Of a stretch of 64,000 nt of DNA, positions 12,901 through 27,900 are shown piece by piece. Made by a program: the position numbers and the translations under genes. How positions within the stretch are numbered: the stretch's first letter is position 1; each line of letters starts with the position of its first letter. This DNA is from Phoebastria nigripes (Eukaryota; Chordata; Aves; Procellariiformes; Diomedeidae): assembly GCA_035582835.1 (NCBI GenBank), contig JAYKAV010000489.1, positions 1,450,773 to 1,514,772 on the forward strand, written 5' to 3'. Under the pieces are notes generated by a model. It did not search any database and was not told the origin of the DNA. It was given only the letters and a program-made list of their open reading frames with translations.

Positions 12901-15900
12901 GGCACACACTGCTACTGAACCACAGTGCAAAGCCCTCCCTAGGGAAAGAGTTAAAAAATTACTATTAAGGTAAAAAAAAAAAAAGAATTATGTTACTATT
13001 AAGGCAGCGGAACTACACAAATCCCTGCTCATGGGAAAAAGGATAGCATCCATCGGTCCCAGGGGCTGGGTGGGACCCTCATCCTGCCCCGGGACAGTGG
13101 AGCAGGTACCCTGCCATCCCTGGGGAACCTCTTGCTGGTTGCTAGGTGACAGCACACCACGGTCCCAGCTGGTGACGTTGCTGTGGCAACCAGGTGTGAT
13201 TTCTCTGCTTGTAATGCCATGACAGTCAGCAGACACGCAGGGAGATGCACTTGTGACGTCCAAGGCAGGCAGGCGGGTGGCAGAGGCCTGTCTGCCACCC
13301 CCATGGGCTCAGCTTGCTGCCGGGGTGTGTCCCCAGCATCCGCCACTTCATCCCCCCCCGTTTCCTCCCCTGTTCACAGCAATTTTTCCCCAAAAATCAC
13401 CCGGGAGATCTCCTAGCGCAAGGCAGCCTGTTGTCCACACCACCCACAATGAGCTTTTGAGCCTGCTTGGGGAAAAGGTAAACATTTTATTTTCTTGGTA
13501 AAAAGAGCTCCCTGTGAGCAGGTCAATCAACCCACACAAAGGTGACTCCACCAGGGATGCACAATGCATCTCCCCCTGTGAGTCCAGCTCAGGGAACACA
13601 GTGCAACAGAAATTATTATCTGCCAGAGCCACTTAACCTCCACGCTGCGTATGGCTCATCTTACATCCTCAGGGGCTTGTGCTGCCTGGATGGAGCAGCA
13701 GAGGCTGGCCCCATGAGACACCCCCAGAGCCCAGACCTCCTGCCCCCTACACCTTGGGCAGCACGTCAGCGCAGAATGAGTGTCTGGAGCACTATCTAGG
13801 ACAAATATACATAAGTGTTAAGCACCTGGTAGTCAGCCATACACTGCTCTTCTCTGCACTTCAGTGAGCCCAGCTCACAGCCCAGCTTTCACCTCTAGCA
13901 AATGGTTCTGGAACAGATTTTGAGAGTTTCTGCAAGGCTTCTGCCTTGAGACATTAGCAGCAGCACCACTAAGCCATAAACATCTGAAAGCAGGAATCCA
14001 ACATGAAACTGAAGGTGAACTTGTTCTGGGGTGAGGAGATAAAAATCTGAATGAGACCCTTCCTCCCCTCTTGCACTGCACTAAAAATTTCAAGTGGCTA
14101 TTCTGTTTGGGTCCAAGTCTTTATGTTTATAGGAATTGTTTTATTATACAGTAGCACAGAGGTAGGAACATGTGGGCAGAAGAGATTTTTTTCAAAATAT
14201 TTCTGCTTATTCACACTTGCTGTAAACACTTCCTCCAGGAGATTCTAGAAAGTAGGACACAGAAGGTGTTTGCATTCAGCCACTGCATTACTAGCTAGAA
14301 CCAGAGCTAAACATGATTGAAGGCTTTGCAAATATCTACATAAGAAAAACCCAATTAAAAGCATTTGATCTTTAAAGAGCCATTCTGGGTTATAAAGTTT
14401 GCACACCTTATAATGAAAGTCTTTAAATTCCTTTTTTTTTTTTTTTAAGTAGGATTGCTTTTTCTAAATGCAATTTAGTAGACAATAGCTCAAGACGGAG
14501 GTCTCTTCTATACAGAGGGGTTTTTTGCCATCTGCATGAGGTGCTCTGATTACCCATGAAACCACAGAAGACCCTTGCAAAACAGCCTAGATCTTAATCA
14601 ACATTTTGTTTAGAATGGCATTTAGCAAAACCCAGTTTATTTTGAGCACAGATATAGGATCAGCAAGACCTTCTTGCTGACTTCTGATGGATGCTGCAAA
14701 GCAATACAGAGCTGGCTTATGCTTGGCAGTACCAGCCATGGGGGTGGGAAATGCCACCATAGATGGGAACAAGCAGCTGTCTAGAGGTGAGAGTACAACA
14801 GGAAACAACTGACAGATTAGGACATAAATCAAGTGACTTGCATGACAGAGTGACTGGGGTAAAAGGCTGCTCATAAGTAGACCAAGAGAGCATTTCATAT
14901 GGAGGAGATATAGGTTGGCCTAACAATTTCATTAGGTGTCCTCCTATAGAGGCTCAGTTCTGTAGCTGCAGAGATTTGCACCAGATTTCCTTCATGGACA
15001 GGATCACCGTCAGTGTCTGAGGTGGGGGGACCGCCAAGATCAGAAGTGTTGGGAACATTTCCATTAACTGTTCTCACCATCTCCTATTCTTCCCTGGAAG
15101 GTTCTAATGTTGAAGCATGTCAAGAATATTTTTAAAAGGAAGAATTACTTGGATAGTTTCAGCTGGGTTATGATTCTACCAAGACTAGCACAGTAATGCA
15201 GATGTGTAATAAACNTAGAGCTATCAGAGAACAGTTACAGGATCTGGGGATATATGGGTACCTAAAGCATCCAGCTCACTTGAATTCGCCCTTTAAATAC
15301 TATTTACTAGTTCCACTGTGCAGTTCATCTGACAAAAAAAAAGTCTATTGTGTTTTGTCTTCATTGCTTCCCCCTTCCCTTTTGTCCCTCAGTCTTTCTC
15401 CCCTCCTGGGTACATCTCAAAAATCAGTTGAAGCTTAAGTTATCACCAGCCTCAGGATGGTAGTTGTCTCTGCAGTTTTGTTCCCTAAGCTGATGGGAGA
15501 CTATGTTACCCCTCAGTTCCTTTGGGGTTAGCTTGGCCTCCACTTTCAGTACACCAAGAGGGGGAAATTTAGCCTTGTGATTCCCTTGTTCTCTACATCC
15601 TTGGAAGTCTGTTCCTGAATCCAATTCCAGACTTGGCACAGTTTTGTAGTAACAGGGGTGCTCTTAGAAAGCTATTCCATTTGGCAACTATTTAGGTAAT
15701 TTTTTCATGTTTATTTGTTGAACAAAGCACCATTGTATTTGGTTGCTCAGATCAAGGAAAACTGAAGTCTTCTGCAACTCAAGTATAGACCAGCAGATCT
15801 GTTGTTCACACCAGAGCCACGAGGCAGGTACAAACCTTAAGACTTTCTAGAGGAAAGGGTCTATACTTACAGAAGAGATCCATAGTCCCAGTAGCTTTTG

Positions 15901-18900
15901 CTGGTGAAGTGCTTCAGGACCAAGTAAACATCCACAAGTTTTAACAGAAGGGGACCTTTCTGAGAAGTACTTAAAGAGTTCTCCTTTGTTTCTTTACTTG
16001 GTTAGCAAGTGTTTTGCATCAATTTTATTGCAACACTAGAAAACTGAGGCACTGAGAGACTAGACAATAATTGTCAGTGTAAGCCAACAAACAAGACCCT
16101 AGTAAAGGAAAAATCTCCTCTCCACTTAGGCAGACTGCACAAAAGTTTGAGCTTTTCTCTTGATCTTACAGTATGGGGATGAATTGTTGTTTTGTTTGTT
16201 TTTGTAAAAAGTGTGGATTAGGAATTTAGTGAGCTATGTCCCATACTGAAAGTGTACCACCCCAGGAAAAAGCTAGTAGTCCAGACATTATTCCTTTATA
16301 GAGTTTAAGCTTTATTCTCCATATCCCTTACATAAAGGACAATGTATAAGTTGCAGGATAAGAATTAGACTGGACATTAAGAAAAACATCCTAGCTGTAA
16401 GGTTAGCTGAGTAGGAGAACAGATGGCCCAGAGATTCTACAAGGCCTCTATCAAAGGAAGCTTTCAGGAAGTGGCCAAGTAGTCACCACCCAGGTAGGGC
16501 TGGCCAGTTTTTGCCTTGGCATGAGAAGAACTAGCCAAAGTTAAGTCTGAAAGAGGCCTTCTGACATTTCTCTATCTTTTATGCAGGCAAGACTTGCAGT
16601 AACATCAGGTCAAGTCTTCCTGCTATTTCTGAATAAAGGAAAGAGACAGAGAAGCCTGAAGGAATACTCACAAGAAATAAGTGATCTCTAAGGCTTTGGA
16701 ACAGACTTGCATTTTCACTCTACATGGGCAAAAAGTAACTGAGGGGTGAAAACAAATGTAAACAGGAGACTATTCAGAAGTAGGTTCCAACCTTTGCTTG
16801 AATGTGAGCTCTTGAACAGACTCAGATAATGGGGGAGTCACGCTTTCCAGCAGATTCATGTTTAGATGAAGCCAAATGAGGAAGCCTGAAATGACAGTGT
16901 TTGTTCAAAAGGGATTGTTTGTAGAATTTAGCAGTGTGATATTTGCCCAAATAATATCTATTTATCAGCTATGAAGTTGCACACAAATTTGCTAACTCAA
17001 ATTATTTCTGTAGTTTTTGCCTCTAATCCAGAGAGAATTTTTTCCTTAGGCTTTACTGGATGCTGTATTTCACTTTGTGCACAAAGTCTTCCTAAATATT
17101 GTGCTGCTTACTCTTTATTTCCCTCTCCACCTTAGCACAAGGGACCAGACATCTTAGTGAAGACTAACTAATAAATATTCAAAGCTTTAAGAGCTCAAGG
17201 CAAATGCTTATGAAATTGATGATTTCATTAATACTACCACCTCTTCCTGGGGCCTTTCTGTGCCTGAAGCACTGGTGCCATGGGCACAGGCCCTTACCCT
17301 GCAGAGCTGCAGACAAGGAGGGGTCTTCCAGTCTTGGGCTGCTTTATCAACCTCTGCTGCAAGAAACCACTACCCCCAGATCTGCTGAGCTACCCCATAT
17401 TCATCTCAGTCAAGGCAAGACAGCCCAAAAAGCCACTATTCAACCTGCCCAGGCTCATCTGGCTTGTTTTCATGGTATGGAGGAATGAGCTCAGCCCAGA
17501 GGGAGAGGTGGAAAAGGATAATACACACTTGGGAACAGCATTTTTTTTTTTTCCTGCCACATGCAATTGCATATCCCTGGTGCTTTTAAAGCTAAGTAAA
17601 CACAGGCACCTCAAGATCTCCCAGGCAGCACCCTGCCTTCACATGGAGCCCATGCTAGACAGGTGCCAAAACAAGCAAATAGAGAATGGTGCCATTTAAG
17701 AGCAGGACTGGAGGCAGGCAGAAACATTGCTCACAAGCAATTTTCTTGACTGGCTGGAATAGGCCAAGCACCATTTTACTTTGAACCCCCTGAAGGGGAG
17801 GCAGGTGCCACTGCAGAAACCTCTACTGAGATTGTAGCCACCAATTTGTACAATCTAAAACAACTCCTCAAAACCCGCCTACAGAGGATTAACAGGTTGA
17901 TTTACTTCATTTAAAGAGGCCTCCTCCATTCCAGGCATTATCCAACCCAGCAGCTCAGAGCTGCTTACCGAGATTAACCCTGGCACCACGAGACACAGCC
18001 CATCAGCTGCAGGCTGGCTCTCAGCACCTCCTTCCTTGCAAAGGAGTCATTTGCATCAGGCTTTGAAAACTTGGGAAATTCCTTCTGTCTTCCCATCCTT
18101 CATAATCCTCCATCAAGAGACAGTACCACAGACTAAGAAGGTCGAGCTAGGGGAGAGGGAAGGAGACAAGCAGGCGTTTCTCCCTTCGTTACAGGTCACT
18201 GCCTCACCTCAACACAGGAAGGGAAGATTTGCCCAGTGTGGGACAGTTCCAGACCACACAGCTTAAGTGCTCCTGGTCCCAGATATGGGCCGCCTCCATC
18301 AATCTCTGCCCCTTCTCATGGCCAGGGAGCACACTGCCAAGAAAATATTTTGCTATGTGAAATGGATGATGCAGAAGCCTTTCCAAGCATGAACTTGTTC
18401 AAATGAAGATATTAGCTCTCCTGCTTCTTTTAACCTCCCTAAGCAGAGCTATAAGCAACTCCAGGTCAGGGAAAACGGCCTAATCTGACCAAAATGCCTG
18501 TTCAGACTCACATACCAAGTAGCCTGTGATGTTAACCCTTCCCACAGCTCAGGGAATGTGACATAAGCACCCAGAGCCAACTGGCCATGGTGCAACTGGG
18601 CTCACCCTGGGGACAGGGAAGGAGGAAACAGCTGGTTATGCTGGAAAGCCATTGCCAAAGCAGACATCTATATATATACACATATACCCCCCCACCTCCA
18701 CTCTTCCCTCCCCTCACATCACTTGGCATACAAGACATTTGCATGAGGCACCTGCTAGTATTTCAAGCATGTGAAGTGGACAGTTTTCATTAAGCCTGTG
18801 TCAGCACCACAGACTGAAATGGCTTGTTTATACTTACACAGTCTGCTGATGCTGCAGCATGCAGACAGATGGGCAGCCATCTCACAACACCACAAAAGCC

Positions 18901-21900
18901 TTGTCTGCCCCTTTGTGCAACAGTGGATGAGGCCACTGCAGGATAAGTTGGAAACATCAAGGCCAAGTTGCTGCTGCTTTAATATCACAGGGAAATTTTT
19001 TCCTTGTGTACCAACACTCTCCCATATTCACCACAGAAGAGGCAGTACTTCAAAGGCACTCAAATAATCACTTTTTGGTGCATTCCACCAGCATCATTAG
19101 GCAAATGTCCATAAATACCCTTCTCACATATCTTGTCTCACTGAGATTATCCTTGTTTCCTTGGCAACTGTCAGATGATGTATAATGCCAGCAGGAATTA
19201 GCCCCAATGAGCCTTATAACCCTTGTGTAAATTCCTACTCTATGAAGAGACCTGGCCAAACACTTTTCTTTCCTGGTAATGTTAAAATGTTGCCATAAAC
19301 AATATTAAATCCAAGAACCTTTCAGTAAACCTGAGTAAGGATGAAAACTAATATGGAGCTTTTTAAGTGGTAGTATTTGTCTTGTCCTCCAAACAAATAA
19401 GTTTGAGACATGTGGATATACTTGGTGTTTCACAGCTTGACAAGTAAAGCTGTATTTTGAATCAGTGCTTAAGAGAAGGCTTGTGCTGAAAACTTGGGCT
19501 CTAATACCTTTATCTCCTTTGTCCCTTGGTGCCAGTGGGGATCACACTGGGAAATTCCAAATCCCCACAAGAGCTTAACAAACTTATGCTATGCTTTAAC
19601 CTATTAATTTCTGAAAACTAGCCTGGATTCAGGTCAACACTTGAAATCCATGTGCATACTCTGTCTGACACCAGTTGTACTGAGACTTTCTGCCTCTGAG
19701 CAAGCAGCTGTGGGACTGCACCCTCATGCCCCACTCCTCCCCACTGCTCAAGCAGAGATGACCAAAGCATCAAGTCAAGGAGATGCAGAAAGCTTGTGGT
19801 GTTGGGGCTGTAAGTGGAGCATTTCTCTCCTCCATACCATGTTTGGGCCTGGTGAGGAAGAAGTTGTTTGTCCCTTGGTACTCCATTTAGCCTACCTGGG
19901 CACCCAGAGCAGGCTTTTGCCATGTGTGGTATTAACATGACACAGATGACACCTGTCCCCACATAGGAAAAGCAGAGTATGCCAGTGCAGGGAGCCGAGC
20001 AGCACTGCATTATACATATGTGTTAAGGGTTGGTGTATCTAAGTGATGACAAACAGCCTGTGGTACACAAGTGACACAGTTAAACTCCTTGTTCCTTCTT
20101 CAGTCCATTTGAGTCTTTATAATGTCCCAGCTTGGGGAGATCTGCTCTAATTCAACAGAACAAAAAAAAAATCTTTGAGCAGAGCCAAGGAAAGGAGGCT
20201 AAAAGAAGCACCAGCCTCAGCAGCAAAACCAAAACCAGACACACTACAGCAGAAACAAAAGTATTTCTGTAATTAAGCAAACAAATCTCTGGCACAGCAT
20301 TGTGTCTATATATGAATTCAACAATGTGCCATGGCTGATATCTATTAGACTAATCAACTAGAGAGAGGAGGGAAAAAAAGGTCTCCAAGATTGTTCCAGG
20401 AGGTAGATCACAGAACAGCCAAGCCAGGGTGCGATGGGAAAGCCAGTGTAGGCAGGGTAGTAACAGGCAGAAGAAAATCCAAGTCTTGGCACAAGCTGCT
20501 TAGCAATGATGCAACATGATTTCTTTGCATGCTTCTGTGGACCTGTTTGCTCCCCAGCCATCTGCCAACTCCAGCGCACACCTCATCACGTGCAAGACAG
20601 GAGAGGGAAAAGGGGTCAGTGGCTTAAGGCAGGTGATTTTTAGCACAGATAGGATAAAAGTCTTCCTAACTAACTCACATGCCTATGTACTGGCAGAAGT
20701 TTTAAGCGACACCATTTTAGACACTCCTGCACACAGCAAGCACTCAGTAGATTTAGTATTGCTACCACAAGCTTGTGCACATAGACAAATTCAGCTACAG
20801 CAGCAGGAGGAATAAAAACTGCTGGGAGCTGAATACCATGATCTCCTCTGTCACTGATCACATTATTCTTGCTTTCGGGTAGCAAGAGGAAGAGAAAGTT
20901 AATCATTTATATGCAGCGATGCTAGGGAAGATCCCAGTTTAAAATCCTACTGTAGTAGTATAAGAACTGGAGCAGTAGATCAGCCNGTGCTCAAGTGCAG
21001 GATAATCCACACACACTCGTCTGAGGCAGCCCTCTCTGCTGAAGATAAAGCGATAAAAGAACATAACTGGAAAGCAATGAAAGTTGCCACAGTTAAAGTA
21101 TGAGCACACTTGAACAGGGCTTTCAAAACAAAGCACACTCCAACAACCCAGTAACTTGTCAGGGAGACTTTGAAGCTGAAGAATAGCTGCTGCCACCACT
21201 TTTGTTGTGTTTTACTTTGTGTACTTTAGCTGGTCTCCTGTTACCTAGTTAGGGGCCAGAAAGCACATACACAGGGTACATGACATTCATCAGTACTAAC
21301 ATTTGCTTAAAAGCACCAGAGCCAAAACCAACAGCATTTTCCCCACCCTCTCCCCTTTCTCCCAAAGGGCACCTGTAGGCCTTTACACACTCTGCCCCTT
21401 CAAGACGGATCACTGAGGGCGAAACAGGGAATTTTGGTGAAGGAGGGAAGCATGCTCCCCTTTCTCTGGTCGTGACAGCTTTATCAAGGATGCTACTTCT
21501 TTCCAAACAAAGCCTCAGACATCAAAGCTTCAGCCACGAGGGAAAACACATCTTTTCTCAGCATCAGACAGAGGACAGGCTTCTAATTCTCTCAGCATCT
21601 GTCAGTACAATGTTTCCCAATCTAAGATCTCGTGCAGTGCTTACAGGTCTCCACACCCCAGTGTTGGTTTGCAGGCAGCCTCATGGCTTGGTTGCACAGA
21701 AACCTGGCCTGCAGATCACCCCCAGTCCCCATGTCTGCCTGGCACCTGCTCTCTGCTGCATGCCCCAGCCCAGGCTCACCGCAAGCTTGCTGTGTCTGTA
21801 TGGGGTCAGGTGTCAGAAAGCAACAGCCTCAGTGCCAAAAAAACCACAGCTTGAATGATTCTTATCACTCTAAGCAGCATCTCAAACTGCAGGGGAAAGG

Positions 21901-24900
21901 GCTTTCGATTCAATGATGCCTGAGCTACATTTGCAAAACCTTGGCTATAGGTGCAAGTCTAAGTATAGCATGCATGTGCCATATTTGCTGCCCACAGCCA
22001 AGCACAGAGCCTTTGTCTGCAACAAAGCTTTCAGTGGACTCTAGTTCGCATGCAGTTACTCTAACACAGCTGTTGGGATGTTGCTACAGCAGTTTTTTTT
22101 TCTTCTGACAGCACTCCACCTCTTTACCTTAAGTAATATTCAGATGCACCAAAGCCTGAAATTCATACAGAGAGGGGCTCTTTCCAGTCCCTGATAATGC
22201 ATTCCCCTGCATGTATATGATTTGGCAGAGCACAGTATATTTTATACACCATCCTACAGTATGTGCTGCACCCACCTTGTTTTTCAGCTAAGTTTGCTGT
22301 CCGCATCTACTTGCTTTATTTTTTATTTTCAAGCACAGCTTTTTGTAGCACTTGAAGTACCAAAATGCCAGTGAGTTTGCCAAAAGCTGTTATTTAAATA
22401 AATTCATGCAAGAACTTTTTAAAAGCTAGATTGTAGGAGGACAAGGCTCCAAGGAGAGATCCACATTCTTGTTTCTGGACCCTCCCATCATCCAGAGACT
22501 CTGGCCACAGCAACACCCATGCAGTCTCTTCAGGGGAGTGCCTCACCTGACAGACTGACACATGCATAAGAAGATCTGGCCATTTACAGAAGTGCTCAGC
22601 AGCTTCCCAAAAACTTACCCTCAACTTTGAATACACCTGCTGTGGCTTAATTTAGCAGCTCTGGCTCATGCTAGAAGTTACTATGACATACTTGCCACTA
22701 CATACTGCAATCGAGGTGCAGACTGCTCTGAAGACCAAGCCCATGCCCTGAGGATCTACGACTTAAAACACCTAATCCCCTTAGTGCTTACATCTGTGGC
22801 ACTGCACAAAAAGGTAAACAAGCACTTCTGTGTTCAAGCTGCACTGAGTCATAAGCAGAACCTTAGTGGAATCAGAGCAAAGCTGGGCTGAGATGAGACA
22901 AGTGTTCATCTACTTACTACATACGGTAATATACAAAGTATAGATCTGTATTCGACTTCAGGAGATCAGAGTGCTCAGATGTTATTATTAACACATTGTA
23001 ATTATCTTTTGTCAGCAATCACCAAGAGCAAGGTCTGCCTTGCGCTCAAAGTCTGCTCCAAAGACCTTACGCTCTAAACAGATCTTTTCATGCTGCCAAC
23101 AAGGGAGAACAATTCAGGAATAGCTGGAGGCTGCTGAAGTACAGGAAGAAGTATTGCTAAGTTAAATGGTACCTCTAGAAGCTTTTTGTCTGCAGCTATC
23201 CAGCACAGTTCTGTTGTGTTTAGAATGACAGATCAAATACCAGCTGACCAAGAAATATTTTTAAGTAAAATGTTACCTAACAGCTCCAGAACAATCCATC
23301 AAGAAAGTAGGTTTGGACCTTTTTATTTAAGCATTGCAATTGTGACATGCTGCCATGTGGGTGGGTTTTGGTTTTGGTTGTTTTTTTTTTTCCAAAACTG
23401 TGTGATGCACTTGCTCATTTTTATGGCACTCACCTTTCATTTATGACCCTACCGCACCTATCAGTGATAAAAACATTTCGTGAAAAGAAAGCTTTAATGG
23501 AATAGTTTGAAGCTGTAGCTCCCATCCTGGCCAATATTCACTATAGGGTTTGGGTTTCCTTAGTCTTCTACAGAAAGCAGCCACAAGTTTTACTGCATCA
23601 GCTATGCTAAATAAGCCTTCTGCACAGAACATCTTCTATCTTGCTTTAGTCAAGCCAAACTCCAAAAAAAAAAAAAAAAGACTTCTTAGCTCTTCCTCCT
23701 CTGGGTTTTGAAATCAATTTATCAAGTTGTGAAAGAAACGAGCAAACACATCAGTACTGGTTTTAAGAAACAGCCTGATGGAAGTTACTGGGAGTCAGAG
23801 TTGGCAGGGATTTAAAAGCTAATAAAACATCTCCCAGGTCAATCTACCATAAAGTTTAAATATATATCTACATTTTAGAAAATGTTTTCTCTCTTCCTGT
23901 CTGAAGGCTTCCTGAGAGAGATTAATATATTTTAAGCCAAGTCCTTGAATTTTGCCCCATCTTTTTTGGCATCCACTTATTTCACATGTATGGGAATGGA
24001 CACCAGTATTTTCGTGCACTCAGACATACTTGTAAGTGCAAGTTTGAGCATCAGGTCTACATACATCAGAAAGCTTTTGGTTTGTATATTACTACTAAAT
24101 CCTAAAAGAATATATCTGGAGCTTAACAGGGTGTATAGATGAAGATTTCAAGAGCAGGCAGAGCTGCTAGCCTGCCATCACATATTAGATATCCCCAACA
24201 GAACTCAGTTCATTTTCTTTGAAATAAAGGAAATGAGTGCTTAAAGCCAGAGTAAGAGACTGCAAGCAGCTTAATTATTGTGTCTTGCTTCCAGGCACAG
24301 ACATTTGAGTTTGAACACCTCCAGGTTTAAAGTCTTAGACTAAAACAATTTCATAAAAAAATAAATTCAAGAATGGAGATTGGCTGTCCTGACTTCTGAC
24401 TACCGGCGGAAGACAACAAAGCCTCTTGGAGCAGGAGGGTATGTTAATTTCTCTTTGCCTCCACCATCATGAGCTTCTGCTTCTTTTTTCAAAAGGTTTT
24501 AATGACCATGTTAAGTCTTCATGTTTCCAGTTCAGCTATTTCCAAACTAGTGAGGCATTCTGTATTTCATTAGGCTATCATCTGACCCACACTATGTCTC
24601 ACTAGAAATTTACTGAAGAAATATTTTTCATCCTTTAGCTCAAGCAGAAAAGTCAGACTGAGCTCAAAAAATCTGGATTAAAAACCCACATCAAAGGTAA
24701 CTTGGCCAAAATGCTCTATCAAGATAAAATATGTCTTTTGTCCAGGAAAAATAACTTATTCATGGAAATTAAGCATTAGAAATGCATTAGAATTTATCTA
24801 GGAAAGCAGATGACTGAACTTAGTGATGCAAAACACGGACCATTCCACCTTTCAAACTGTACCAGTTCCCTTTGCTAGGCCAAGGCAAAACTTCAGAAAC

Positions 24901-27900
24901 TGCAGTCTTACACACAGGTGTGGGGGGACAAAGGCTTTTTAACCTGAAGGTCCCAGACCCCCTTGCAACACACTGGACCCAAGCTGTGCTCCATTGAAAT
25001 TAATGGGGTGGTTCCTCTCAGCTCCACTTTAGCATCACTGGACTTGATTATTTAAAGCCATAAGCCTTTCTGCTTCCATTTACAAATACGTAACTAAAGC
25101 GCAGAGGAACAAATGCTTCATTCAAGGTCATGGGCAGCATCTACACAGAACTAGAAGAGCCTGATAGTGTTACACTTTATTACCCTATTCCTTCTCAACA
25201 ACCAGGAGCCAAGTTGCTGCCCACAAGCCCCATATGCAGCTCTCCATTCAGAGCCCTACAACAGACACCAGCCTTGTGAGCCACTGTGCAAGGCTGTCTC
25301 ATCTCCCACATTTCTTCTGCAAGCAGAATTTGCATACAGAGAACAAGAGCCACCGCCTGCACTACTTAGCATTGCGTGTCCTCCAGGCACACTTTGTCCT
25401 CCAGAGTTATCTCCAGTGCTAATTTATTGCAGCATTCAAAGCAGCAGGCCTCTGGCAGTCCCTCCCACAGGAAGCAGGCTGACTCATTTTTCCACACACT
25501 GTATTTTCCTCTCCACAAGAGCCAAATGCTTAGGTCAAGAAAAAACCACAAAAAAGGGTGGCTCGTGTTTAAGCACCTCCTAGAACACATGCGCAACCCA
25601 CATCCACTTGTGAAGCTATTTCTTTCATTCAAACAATGAACCTAGAGACATTACACCCAGCTAGAGTTGCCCCCATATGGCACACAACTGTCTTTGCTTC
25701 TGCTCAAAACAGCAGTTCCTAATCCTGTAAGATGATTTAGCCTAAGCTAATGGTTTTTGGCCTCAGCCAAACAGTTATCTGAGCACTTACTGAAAAACAA
25801 GATGAAGACCACCATTTTGCTTTCATTCCCCTAAGCTCTTTGCCAAAGCATTCAGATGTTTGCCTTGCAAACTGGTTCTCATTTATCAGCTAGCCTTATA
25901 GGAAGGCAAAAAAAGAACAGTTACATTGCCAGGAAAACCCTGACTATCTACTCTTTCACGCTTTGCTTAGTGATGCAGCAAAAGTTCACTATCCCCATTA
26001 GAAGGATTTTTCAAGGACACTTGGAAATAAAAAAGTAGCAGTACCTTAACACATCTCAGTATTAACAGCAGTGCTCTCCAGCAGCACTTCAGCCCTCCAG
26101 CCATGAGAAACATGGGACCAAAGTAAGCCAATGCAAGCACTTCACCCCCCAAAACAGGCAATCCAGCTTCAGGCTGAGCAGGTTCAGGTTCTGTGGAGGT
26201 TTCCACCAAGGTGCTAAACATCTCCACTCTAACAGCACTTCTCCACCTCAACGGGCAGGCGCAAGCCCAGCCCCACACAGGAAAAAAACTAGCTGCTCCC
26301 TGCTCTCTCTTATAGCCAGCTCCCCCACTGGCCTCTGCCTCTCAGGTGTGAGGCATCTGAGCTGATGCAGCATTAACTCATTGCCATCCACAAGAGCCCA
26401 CTGCATGACTGGGGTGTGTTGAGAGGAAACTACTCACGTTCTTGGTTTGTTTTATTTTAAAACTCAGGTAAATAGGAGTGAGGTCAAAGGGCATGCTAAG
26501 CATTTCCTACTTGTCCTACAGAAGGGAAAGGGCAACAGATCTGCAGCAAAGAATTCTCATTTTCACGCAGGCAATAAAGTATCATATTTCCAAAATGTCA
26601 CGACTGTGGAAGTAGTGCAGATCTTAGCATAAGATGCCACTGCTGTCCTTTGTCTCACAGAATCCTCTCAGACTAGGTTTAATGCTACAGCCATGAGGCT
26701 TTTCCCATCAGTAATGTGTCCTGAGCCTGATGCTTATAAAAGAGTAATTCCAGTGCCTCTTCTCCATTACTCAGAGTCCTTGCTTTGGCAATTAAGGATC
26801 CTCATCCTTTAGATCTTTGATTCCCTTTTTTCTTGACAGGTCCATTTTGTGCTAAAAAAATGCTCATTTGTTTCCTCTTTTGTCCACCTGCTCTGTTGTC
26901 AGTATAGAACCCCCCAAGCAATCTAGCTGGCCTGTGCTCTACAATGTCAGCCTGTTTCCCACTGAAGGGAAGGCTCATCAGCCTGTACAGCTGTAACAAA
27001 GGAGGTCAGGCAGCGTGCCATAAAATCAAACCCTTCTGTCTAAGCAGATATGGATTTATTNGATCCTCTGAATAAGAAGAGAGAAGGAATAACCAGGAGG
27101 AGACCTGCAGGGGTCTAAAGACCATTGCAGGTAGCTGAGTGTGAAGGTGTGTTGTACAAAGGCACCAAATGCCAGATACGAAGTAATTTGCCTGAATTGC
27201 ACTGAAAAAGGTGACAGAGACAGGGAGACAGTGTGCCAGATCCAGCTCACAATTTCACATGGATGTATGACGTCAGTGCCAGGCCCCATTGAGGACGCCT
27301 CAGGCTGGATGGTGCATGTCTCTAGCGTGGCCACCTCGCAGATCTTACCTAAATGAAGCAGCAGTCAGCTGGGGGTCAAAACCAAGACGAACACTAGGGA
27401 GTGGGCTGACGGGTGCTATGGCAGGTTGCAGAGATGGTTCCTGAGCGGAAAGACACCTGTGTTAGGAAGTAAATCTTACGTGCAAAAGCTGAGCAGATAT
27501 ACTTACTCTGGCTACTGGTATTTAATCCACCTGCCAGTCTGCTTATAGCTACTGGATATATAATAGGTATATTATATAGCACTATCCTAGTACTTTTACA
27601 GTCTTTAAAATCCATTTTTTCTAAAAATATCCCATGGGATCAGTGTTAATGGTCTCTGTTGGATGTTTACAACCAAAATATTTTGGAAGTGTTGCAGGTT
27701 TCCCGAATTCTCATTTTTCCACACAACTTCTCCAGGCAGCGACAGCTCTCACACCAGGACCAAGCTGCTACATACTTTGTGTAGTTAAATTTCCCCACAC
27801 CTGGGCAGTAGCAGAGCAAGGGATGAGGCAAGGAGAGGAGGATTCAGCCCCACCACATCATTTGGCAGAGATGGGGGACAATGCTGGTCCCGGCCATGAT

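Noticed and set aside
24985..25010. CCATTGAAATTAATGG palindrome as a piece of an old amniote repeat
   Set aside because: The motif is seen in ancient repeats, but the flanks give too little to support a family call.
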